From Lamellibrachia columna (lineage: Eukaryota; Annelida; Polychaeta; Sabellida; Siboglinidae): DNA of 64,000 bases. This document shows, piece after piece, positions 24,101 through 36,100 of this stretch. Location: assembly GCA_963662155.1 (NCBI GenBank), contig OY759274.1, positions 43,322,386 through 43,386,385 of the forward strand. Direction: 5' to 3'. Within the stretch, counting starts at the first letter, position 1, and every line of letters starts with the position of its first letter. The notes beneath the pieces are model-generated. The model ran no database searches. It saw only the letters and a program-made list of their open reading frames with translations, and had not been told where the DNA came from. The translations under genes were made by a program, and so were the position numbers.

Positions 24101-27100
24101 CTAACCACAATGTCTTCCATCTCTTCCCATCACACACTATTCACTAACCCCAATGTCTTACATCTCCTCCCATCACACTGTCCACTAACCCCAATGTCTT
24201 ACATCTCTTCCCATCACACACTGCCCACTAACCCCAATGTCTTCCATCTCTTCCCATCACACACTGCCCACTAACCCCAATGTCTTCCATCTCTTCCCAT
24301 CACACACTGCCCACTAACCACAATGTTTTACATCTCTTCCCATCACACACTGCCCACAAACCCCAATGTCTTCCATCTCTTCCCATCACACACTGCCCAC
24401 AAACCCCAATGTCTTCCATCTCTTCCCATCACACACTGTCCACTAACCCCAATGTCTTCCATCTCTTCCCATCACACACTGTCCACTAACCCCAATGTCT
24501 TATATCTCTTCCCATCACACACTGTCCATTAACCCCAATGTCTTACATCTCTTCCCATCACACACTGCCCACTAACCCCAATGTCTTCCATCTCTTCCCA
24601 TCACACACTGTCCACTAACCCCAATGTCTTCCATCTCTTCCCATCACACACTGTCCACTAACCCCAATATCTTCCATCTCTTCCCATCACACACTGCCCA
24701 CTAACCCCAATGTCTTCCATCTCTTCCCATCACACGCTGTCTACTAACCCCAATGTCTTCCATCTCTTCCCATCACACGCTGTCCACTAACCCCAATGTC
24801 TTCCATCTCTTCCCATCACACACTGTCCACTAACCCCAATGTCTTCCATCTCTTCCCATCACACACTGTCCACTAACCCCAATGTCTTCCATCTCTTCCC
24901 ATCACACACTGCCCACTAACCCCAATGTCTTCCATCTCTTCCCATCACACGCTGCCCACTAACCCCAATGTCTTCCATCTCTTCCCATCACACGCTGCCC
25001 ACTAACCCCAATGTCTTCCATCTCTTCCCATCACACGCTGTCTACTAACCCCAATGTCTTCCATCTCTTCCCATCACACGCTGTCTACTAACCCCAATGT
25101 CTTCCATCTCTTCCCATCACACACTGTCCACTAACCCCAATGTCTTCCATCTCTTCCCATCACACGCTGTCCACTAACCCCAATGTCTTCCATCTCTTCC
25201 CATCACACACTGTCCACTAACCCCAATGTCTTCCATCTCTTCCCATCACACACTGCCCACTAACCCCAATGTCTTCCATCTCTTCCCATCACACACTGCC
25301 CACTAACCACAATGTTTTACATCTCTTCCCATCACACACTGCCCACAAACCCCAATGTCTTCCATCTCTTCCCATCACACACTGCCCACAAACCCCAATG
25401 TCTTCCATCTCTTCCCATCACACACTGTCCACTAACCCCAATGTCTTCCATCTCTTCCCATCACACACTGTCCACTAACCCCAATGTCTTAAATCTCTTC
25501 CCATCACACACTGTCCATTAACCCCAATGTCTTACATCTCTTCCCATCACACACTGCCCACTAACCCCAATGTCTTCCATCTCTTCCCATCACACACTGT
25601 CCACTAACCCCAATGTCTTCCATCTCTTCCCATCACACACTGTCCACTAACCCCAATATCTTCCATCTCTTCCCATCACACACTGCCCACTAACCCCAAT
25701 GTCTTCCATCTCTTCCCATCACACGCTGTCTACTAACCCCAATGTCTTCCATCTCTTCCCATCACACGCTGTCTACTAACCCCAATGTCTTCCATCTCTT
25801 CCCATCACACGCTGTCTACTAACCCCAATGTCTTCCATCTCTTCCCATCACACGCTGTCCACTAACCCCAATGTCTTCCATCTCTTCCCATCACACACTG
25901 TCCACTAACCCCAATGTCTTCCATCTCTTCCCATCACACACTGCCCACTAACCCCAATGTCTTCCATCTCTTCCCATCACACGCTGCCCACTAACCCCAA
26001 TGTCTTCCATCTCTTCCCATCACACGCTGCCCACTAACCCCAATGTCTTCCATCTCTTCCCATCACACGCTGTCTACTAACCCCAATGTCTTCCATCTCT
26101 TCCCATCACACGCTGTCTACTAACCCCAATGTCTTCCATCTCTTCCCATCACACGCTGTCCACTAACCCAAACGTCTTCCATCTCTTCCCATCACACACT
26201 GTCCACTAACCCAAACGTCTTCCATCTCTTCCCATCACAAGCTGTTTACTAACCCCAACGACTTCCATCTCTTCCCATCACAAGCTGTCTACTAACCCCA
26301 ACGACTTCCATCTCTTCCCATCACAAGCTGTCTACTAACCCCAACGTCTTCCGTCTCTTCCCATCACAAGCTGTCTACTAACCCCAACGTCTTCCATCTC
26401 TTCCCATCACACGCTGTCCACTAACCCCAATGCCTTCCATCTCCTCCCATCACACGCTGTCTACTAACCACAATGTCTTCCATCTCTTCCCATCACACAC
26501 TATCCACTAACCCCAATGTCTTACATCTCCTCCCATCACACACTGTCCACTAACCCCAATGTCTTACATCTCTTCCCATCACACACTGCCCACTAACCCC
26601 AATGTCTTCCATCTCTTCCCATCACACATTGCCCACTAACCACAATGTTTTACATCTCTTCCCATCACACACTGCCCACAAACCTCAATGTCTTCCATCT
26701 CTTCCCATCACACACTGCCCACAAACCCCAATGTCTTCCATCTCCTCCCATCACACGCTGTCCACTAACCCCAATGTCTTCCATCTCCTCCCATCACACG
26801 CTGTCCACTAACCCCAATGTCTTCCATCTCGTCACATAACTCCTGCAGTAGGCTGACGTGCTCAGCCTGACTCTTTTCCCCTGCCCTCTCCTCCTCCCTC
26901 TCAGTCTTGTTGAGCATCATGGTGATACTGAGCCCTGTCTTCTCCCTCAATCTCTCCAACTTCTCCTTCAGACTGTCCCGGGTTGTCTCCGCCACAATCA
27001 GACGCTCACACATGTGTGTGCTCTGGTCAACTGAGTTGTGTAGTTCACGCGACAACCGCAAGTTCTCCTCCTGGTAATTAACACACAAGATAATCATATA

Positions 27101-30100
27101 AAATAATAAAGTACAAAGGTTGGAAGAAATTAAAGGTACAAAATCGTATAGCTTTTATCGTGAAATCATGTTATATAGTATAAACTATATCTATTCTAAC
27201 ATCCTGACTGTACAAATCTGTTTTAAAACTTCCTCCTCAAGTGATTTAGCTCATCAAGAATCAGGTTTGTCGATGTTCAAATTTGTAGGGTGTGAATATT
27301 TTAAGTAATATGCAGTCGGTTTTACAAAAGAGTGCGTACTTTTGTTAAAATCATCAAAAGAATGGTCTCATCTGCAATGTATTATACATTTTCCATGATT
27401 TCCATTTTCCATGTTACACGGAATCTACCATAATGTTAGATCATTATTATCAACCTTAATGTAGAGCACTCTGGGTGACAAATCAATTAAATAAAGCTTA
27501 TCTGAGTTGCCTACTATATTTGAAATATTCATACCATGAGGCTTGTGATTTTCTCTCGGAGTTTCTTTGTATCCTCCGAGTTACTGTAACAGACAGCATT
27601 GGTTGTGAATCTCATAATGAGGCAACTTCCTAATAATGATTCCTCTTTCCCTACCTCTGTCTGGATATCAGAAAAAACACCCGGCATTGGGAAACATAGA
27701 AGACAGTTCCCCCAATCATAAACACCCCTGTTCAATTTAAAACTATCTACTAGCAGAAATGAATAAATCATAAGTATAATGTCAGAAAGGCAGAGGAGGA
27801 TGAGAAGTGGGAAGAAAAGGCTGCTGATAGGGAGAAGTGGGAAATAGGGAGCAGTGCAAAGCGACGACCAAAGCAGTGCAGCACTACAAGAACTAGTTGG
27901 TCTCACCCCTATATAAATTGAACTACAAGGAAGAACAACATATTATTTTACTTATTTGAATTTCACTAAAACACCACAACAAAGTATATAATAATGACGT
28001 TCCCACAGATGACAATTCAACAACTGTCGTCCAGTGGACAAGTGTTCAAATAAAACATTCCAAAGTGATGCAGCATTGCTGTTATTTTCTAAGATTCTGC
28101 TGCATACAACAATCACTCACTCACCCATACAACAACCACTCACTCACCCGTTGTTGTTGTAACCGTTGTTGCTGTTGCTGCTGCTGATAGTGGCTCCCCC
28201 GCTCTGTAAAGACTGAACCTAGGAGAACAAGATTTATGTCTAAAGCAGCCAGTTTTCCCAAAAGCCACAATTTTGTTTACTTACAATCATTCGGGGTTAG
28301 CACCTTTTTAGGAGAGGTTTTTGGGGTTTCTTCTATCCAGATAACACAACTGATCCCAGAAGGTGGAAAAAATTATTTTTTAAAGAAAAATATTCATTTT
28401 CACAACTGGCGTGAAATTTATCAGTTGGATGCAGTGTGGCTTTTTTTAAATGTTGTGCCCCAGTTAATTTGCATAACATGGTTGCTTTGCATAACGTGGT
28501 AATTGTGAACATTACAGTTAATTTCATGTTAGGCCAGTAATCACATTTGTAGTTTTTTTATTACATTCAGTACATATTATTTTGCTTGCTTGATAATTTG
28601 TTTTGCACGAGATATGAGGTGTAGGCTATCTAAATATAAGATAGTTTTTACTTATGCCAAACAACTAAACACTTGATGTTTTGTGTTTGTATGACTGCCT
28701 ACATCTCTGGGTATATTTAATATATTATCAATAATATAAACATGTACAGAGATCACTAGTTTATTTTAAAATCTGTACCTGGTAATGTAACAAAACAAGG
28801 TACTGAGTCTGTCCCACGTTTCATGGTCATGTCACTACTGTTTGAAATGACTTAACAAAAACAGGCTGTGTCTCGTCAACGGCGCTCCGGTTGTTGACGT
28901 CCCCAATGCCACCGGTCTTGGCACTCCCGGTCACGTTATCAGTTTTCGTAATTGTCTCAGCAACAACAGCCTCAGCTATTGTTTGTCTCTTTTAAGCCAA
29001 TCTGACTAAGGTACCTTGTGAAGTTAGGGGAATGGGTCTTTTCTTGGGCGGCATTGTTATGGCATGTGGCTTGATGAGCGACAAATTAGGGGAAGATTAT
29101 GTCCATCTAGCGGACAAATGACGTACCACCCTAGCAGATAAATGACGTACCATCGAAGTGGCAAAACGATGAAAATCGCACAGCAATACAACTCCTGATA
29201 AAATATTAAACGTGCAGTACCGAAATCGTATTTGTGCGCGTTTGCGGTCGAACACCAACTGCACTTTAATTTTCTCAGATAAAAACGGTGGTGTTATATA
29301 TCACTTTTATATAAATATGCATCACTAGGGCAGACATTGCAAAAAACTGATGCATCAATGATGCATGGCCGCTGCCCAGATCGATCCCTGATGAACAATA
29401 TCAAACTTAGCACTAAAAATGCTACCGACCTCCAGAAACTTTGCTATGTGAATTCCAGATGGAAAGAGCGGCATTGATTTGACAAAGTACTGAAACCAGC
29501 ACAATAAACATGTCAAGCCAATCAGCAATATCTTGACTTGAACTGGCTACGGTACAAATAAAAAATGCGACCTTTGGTTGATTCTGACAGCTGGGAACAC
29601 ATATAAAGATTATTAACTGGAAGTTGATGATTTCTGGGTAACTTTATGGCCAATATGCCTGCAGTACATACCAGCTGTTTCAGTCGCAATATCTCCGCAG
29701 CCTGTGGATCTCTGTTGACGATGGGTTTGTTCTTTATTTTGCGAGCGCGGTCGGCATAGCGCATCGTGCTCAGTGTCTCCTCCATGTTGGAATCGGCTGG
29801 ACTCACACAGGCGATCATCACTGTGAGGCTGTTCCCTCCCAAGGAGTCTACAACACCCCCAAGTCATGGGAAACTGGTAAATACAAGGATTGGTTTCGCA
29901 CAGGGAAGTACCTTAAAATTCTCAGGCTTTTCCATGACCAAAATTACATGAAATAAATTAAACAAGCATGTCTTTTACAACAGCCTCCCAGCCCTCTATA
30001 GCCAACCAATTCACCTTTTCTCTCTCAAATTAAGGTTTTAAAAAATAAAATAGCATTTTGTACGATTTTTACACAAAGTTTGGCACAAAAATAATTCCCA

Positions 30101-33100
30101 GAAGATTTTCATAGCCCACAGCCACCAGACGACACTTCATTTTTGACCAAAAATAATAATAATTAAAATTCCCTGACCATGAGAACATATTTTGCTCTTT
30201 GACCTAAGTTCTACGCACCTTGCAACAACCGAGTGAGTTTTGAATCCCTGTAGGGAATATGGGTCCTCTTCTGGGACTCATCCCCCAAGGCACTGATGAC
30301 ATTCCCCAGGGCTAGAAGACCCAGGTTGATATTAACACCTGCAGCAAAGAAACTTGATATGGTCAAACAACCTTCCTCAATAAATTTTTTCCCATTCATC
30401 TTGTTTCAGACCCATTTGGCAAAAATCAAACCTATCTAATAAGACTAGTATCCACTATGACGTGCTATCTTGTTAGTGTACTTTGGTGAGATCATTGAAC
30501 AAACCCTGAAATTATTTTTTACAAGATCCGGTCAAAAAATGGCAAAACAAGTTCGGCTCTATATACTATAGCATAAGGCTATTCACCTTTCCCAAGTTAC
30601 CTGACTTAATGATCAAAGTCAATTATGTCTACTATTTTAACAAAGGTATGCCCTCTTCTATTAAAACAACTGCACATATTAGTAGTGGCCTAGTGCACCA
30701 ACGAAGGTACAAAGAGGGTAAGAACACATTGCAAATTTGAACATCATTAACCAGATTCTGGATGGGTTAATCAAGTGGAGGGAGTTTTACATATTTAATT
30801 ATGTTCGTTTGTGTAAAATATTATTCTCAGAGGTCATGATGTTGCCTGACCTTCCTTGAAGCGATCGCCCTGTGCATGGGTCTTCTTGGCGCGCTCCGAC
30901 CCTGCCAGGTCAACGAGGTGAAACTTTGCCTTGATGAAGTCGTTGCTGTAGCACGTCAAACAGTCCTCAGCATGTGTCACAGTCTTAGTATGTACAACAG
31001 GGAATTCCTAAATTATCTGTTCTATTTTGAATTAAAAAAAAATATTAATACATATAGCTTGCACCATCTTGTAGCCAAACTCAAAGAGTTTACAATTATA
31101 CTGGTACTTTTCAAGCATCTCTCCAGTAAGTAGAGTAAAAAATAAAATAAAAAATGGCAACCGTGCAAAAGAAGGCTTAATGTGTCATGTGGCATAGACC
31201 AGGTCAGTGACTGTGGTGCAGGTCATCACCAACAGAGGGCAGTCCACCTCTCCATCGCTGTACCACGTGGCCTGTCTTCAAGAACTCCTCGATAGTTGGT
31301 GTCAACGGTGGTTCCTCTCATACTGCCGTCTGTAATTATGCTGCGCCACAACCACTGACTTGGTCTCCTTACTTGCATGTTTTTTGAGAGAATCCATCAC
31401 TCTTTCCTGCTGTGCTTCACTCACCTGTCGTGCTTGTTCGTTCGCTCCACGTGGATTGTGAAGATGGCGTGTGACCGACTCGACACGCTGTTCATGGCGG
31501 TGGCACCAGTGGTCCTACTGAGTGCGCCCTTCGCCAACAATGTGAGTAGGTCTTCCTCATCGCTGACTTCACGCACCAGCAGGCCAGTCAACTGCACAGA
31601 AACAACTTTTATTACATCACAGTTGACAAGTACCATCACACTGGCAGGCACCACTCTCAAAAAGATGAAGGAATATGTTTTACAAAAGGAATTAGCCCTA
31701 GAAATGTTCTAGCTGGTCATAGCACTCATACAAAATGTTCTAGCTGGTCATAGCACTCATACAAAATGTTCTAGCTGGTCGTAGCACTCATACAAAATGT
31801 TCTAGCTGGTCGTAGCACTCATACAAAATGTTCTAGCTGGTCGTAGCACTCATACAAAATGTTCTAGCTGGTCATAGCACTCATACAAAATGTTCTAGCT
31901 GGTCGTAGCACTCATACAAAATGTTCTAGCTGGTCGTAGCACTCATACAAAATCAGAACTAAGCAATACATTATTCAACCATGAGGTAATGCACAAGATT
32001 CACGAATCCTTGGTGAAAATTCAAATAACTATGCAATTTGCCAGGTGAAAATAATGGAATTCTAGGCATTCCAGGGTATTTTGTAATTGTAAAAGTTGCA
32101 ATTTAAAGGTTCCAATATTATGCAAAAGTCAAGGAATGTCAAGGAACAGTATGACCAGTGCACTACTCACCTCTGTGAGGGTTTGGTGCTGTCACAAGTA
32201 CACCTATCATGTGTGACAACAGTGATTTTGTCTAGCTTTGTACATTGATGCATTTTCCCCAAAACGGTGCTTATTTTTTGGCCGACTTCAAACAGCAGCT
32301 TTGTGTTATGACATATGAATGGTATGTAATGGTCATAGCAGGAAGGACGAGGATATTTTCATGGGTCGATGAAACTAAAGCTTGATATAGCGGGTGTGTG
32401 TGTACAGGAACTCCATTGAGCCTAGGTACAATACCTTGATGCCGCCGTTTGGGTCCTCTCGAATAATGACCCCTTCCGTGTCCTGTTCAGCTCTCGGGGT
32501 CAACAGGTCTATCAGCGTCTCTTTGTACAGCTGAAAGCACCAATAAAAACAACATAGTGGATTGTTTTGGGGTCAGCCAACGTGGTAAAACTACACACCT
32601 CAATTTACAATCTACGCACTATATTCTGTTGCAGAAACTGATGCAGGGTTCAGCATTGAAATAGGTTTTGTATTATGTAGAGCAGCTAGTAAAATGTACC
32701 AGTATGTTCGCTTGGCATGACCTACTTCGCTTGGCATGACCTACTGTCTCTGATGGTGTACATTGGTTAATTATCTACACAATTCTAGCACGAATTTTTG
32801 CCAACTCTGTTGGTGGTTGAAGGAGTCTAAAACTGGTCATCACTATGACTTTAATTGGCTGATGTACCTACAAAACGTAGACAAAATTGTAACCAAATAA
32901 AGAAATTATTGAGTATGTATGCGAAGCCAACTTTTGTTCAATCTAAAAATACTGAAATGTCAGATCAACCAATTGCAGTGTTCCAATATAGTGATTCTTT
33001 GTTTAACTGCAATACTAGTGTAACCGGGTGCACTTTTGGTGCCGCTGCTGTAGCCGGGTGTCGCTACTGATTGTGTGGGCAGTCCGGTTTGACAGCACAG

Positions 33101-36100
33101 GCACCTCTGCTGTGGTTTGGACATCTTTTATGAAGGTAATTGGTTCTTCTCACGCCAATAGTTGAGAACAGTTTGTAAAACGTGCAGAGTGTGTTACTAC
33201 CTCGAAGTCACCGGACGTGAACACTGTATTATATAATTATTATTTATTATCGTGTCACGTGTGTCGGGCATATTGCTGTAATTGATATTGCTATGATAGT
33301 AGTTTCAATGTAGCACATTTCTTTATTACGAATGAATGTATGTCAATGTTAACAGTGTGCTGTACTTATGTACTCTACGTAATTTGTTGTGATAGCCTTG
33401 GATACTTTGTACTGTAAAGCTGGCGATAATTAAGCTCTTATGACTAAAGGTTAAGGGTGACTATTACGATACTTTGCAGATCTATCCACGAGGGGGCGAC
33501 TGTGAAGGGCCAGCCCAGGGCTAGAGCTGCACATATGCAGTGGGGTGTCTTGTCGTTTTTTTACCACTCGAAATAAATTACGTTCCATCATGATACATCT
33601 TCGGCGGTTACTACAAATGGCGCTGCGAGCAGGGTGAGTGACTTATAAAGAACGACAAGAACACCGAACCGGGGACCACTGAACAGAAGATCCGGACTTG
33701 GATTGGACCCGGCGAGGCCGCGAAACGTCAACACGTAGATGTATCCCTGGGACACGCTGACCGTCTGAGACCTGGACAGTACCAGCAGGTGGCGCTCACT
33801 CTGAAGCCTGCAGGAGGGAGGTGGCTGACGTGACTGATGAACCCTGGTATGCCTGATGGACTGAAACTACCCTAGTTGTCACTGGTGTCAAGCTCCTTGA
33901 CGAACTGTCAGCATTAATTGTGTTATTCTTAATGTGACACTAGTCACGGGTGCTATCTCGACAGTGACTTGGGTTGTGGATAAGAGATAATTTGTGTCAT
34001 TGTTGAGTTAGTATTGACATGAATTGTATTGACATGCTTAACAGTTAATCATATCTTTAATCAGTGACAGGGAAAACTTCTCTTTTGGGTCATTGACGGG
34101 ATCCCATCCTAATATAGTGTCTGGTTGATTGTATTGCTTACCTTAGCAGAAACCATGGCAGAAGCTGAGGAACAGACAGAATTTGAGCGTTTGCAGGCCC
34201 TAGTGAACCAGATGCAGGAGCGGCTGAATGCCCTACCGGAGGCTCGGGGAGCTCTCGCGGTGCCTGTTTCAGTGGAACAAGAGGTCAGGGTAGTCTTTGC
34301 CCCAAGAGAACGCAAGGTGAGAAAGTTTTCAGGTACTCCCACAGAGGAGTACTACCCAGTACAGGATTTCTTGCAAGAGATTCAATCAGTGTTTGATGCG
34401 CGGCGCATGACACCAGCTGAACAGGCTGACTACATCATTTCAAACCTTGAAGGCTCCGCACGCGAGGAGGTGAGGTACAGGACAGCAGCTGAAAGAAGTG
34501 ACCCCAGAAGGCTGCAGGAGATACTAGAGAGGGTGTTTGGAGAAAAATTAAATTCAGCCCAGCTGTTGGCCCGTTTCCACAACAGAAGACAAGAGCCAGG
34601 GGAGACTCGCCGAGAATGTACGGGACATACATCTTCGGCGGGAACTGAAGAGGTTGAAGCGAGAGAGGCCAGCCATTAGTTTCTTTGACCTCAGGGAAGC
34701 TGCCATCTTGTGGGCTGATGGAGGTTGAAGCGAGAGAGGCCAGCCATTAGTTTCTTTGACCTCAGGGAAGCTGCCATCTTGTGGGCTGATGGAGAGGAGG
34801 ATAAGCCAGTCCGTAGGAGCGCTGGACTTTGTCAAATGGAGGTGACTGAAATGCTGCCCACAGACAAGGTAACTGAGCTTCAAGCTATAGTGGAGAAGCA
34901 GCAGAGGACACTGGATGATCTAGTAGCGAGTATGAAGAAGCTGTTGGAAGCTCCGTCAAGTGGTGATAGGGAAGGACGCCATGTGCAGGAACAGAAGAAG
35001 TCAACAAAGCGACCATCCTTGAGAGACGATCAGGGCAGATTTATCTGCTACTATTGCAAGAAGCCTGGTCATATAAAAAGGGACTGTTCCGAGAGGAAGC
35101 AGTGTGGTGTCGTAAGCAGACGGGAAGCCCATGCTGATGTGAGGTCTACAGACACCGCGGAAAACTGTTCCCTCCTATTACTAGGAGCCAAGTAGTGGGA
35201 GGAGGGAGTCCGGCTCAGTCTACTCGTCCCAGACGTCAGGACATTATGCAACGAGCAGTTCGGCGATGTCCAGTCACTAAAGTGAAGATGGGAGGAGTAG
35301 AAGTGACTTGCCTTTTGGACACCGGTTCCATGGTGACAACAGTAACAGAGGGATTCTTCAGAAAGCACATTTGTCCAACTGGAGATGTTGAATCTACAAG
35401 TAGTTGGTTGAAGCTGAAGGCTGCAAATGGGTTAGACATCCCTTACATAGGTTATGTGGAACTGGATGTGGAGGTTTTGGGAAAAATACTTCCTAAAAGA
35501 GGAATTCTTATCATAAAGGATCCCCACGACCCCTCTACACAGGCTAGAAAGCAGGACATTCCCGGACTTTTAGGAATGAACGTGATAGGAGCTTGTAAGG
35601 AACTTCTTACACAAGACCATGATGTAACAGCCGTGGAAGGGTGTTCTTAAGTACTACAAGAGATAAGGACAGAGAATGACCGTCCGGTCAGAGGTTTTGT
35701 TAGGATTGCAGGGCGGAGTGATGTTCGAGTACCGGCTGGATCAGCATCTACCGTAAAGGTGACTGGACTTCAGCATGGGGAATGCAATCAAGCCATGATT
35801 GAACCACTCACAACAATTCTGCCGGGGAATCTTCTGGTAGTAAACACTCTTTCCCAGGCTGTGAAGGGAAATTACGTGGTCAGGATTGTTAACATGGGAA
35901 CTCAGGATGTGAGGTTGAAACCAAGGACACGCGTAGGGTGGCTTCAAGAAGTTGACATCGAGAAAGGAGAACCTAACAAGGAGTTTGACTTCAGACAAGT
36001 TGCGGTGGATGAAGTTGAAGTAAACATTGGCTTCGAACCAGGTGTGAAATCAGACTTGGATGAGTCAAAAGAATCACCATTTCCAGTAGATCTCTCTCAT

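Larger units (their letters stand above)
10670..28218 (-). other. KIF4: KIF4 coiled-coil stalk exons 8-24 (residues ~361-1063)
   Basis: The exons encode heptad-rich sequence with strong local similarity to vertebrate KIF4 stalks. Examples are [14 protein letters not shown] (exon 13), [15 protein letters not shown] (exon 14), [14 protein letters not shown] (exon 16), [13 protein letters not shown] (exon 17) and [19 protein letters not shown] (exon 20). Exon 8 is low complexity (Ser/Asn-rich, [13 protein letters not shown]). Exon 24 ends the stalk with an acidic patch (EEEESDADN), as in KIF4. The large introns here are filled mostly with minisatellites and SINEs. Confidence 0.93.

Noticed and set aside
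23475..26813. CRISPR-like array
   Set aside because: Units are contiguous tandem copies without distinct spacers, in an animal intron.
34554..34883. Minus-strand 109-codon frame
   Set aside because: Antisense shadow of gag, lengthened by the 71-bp duplication.
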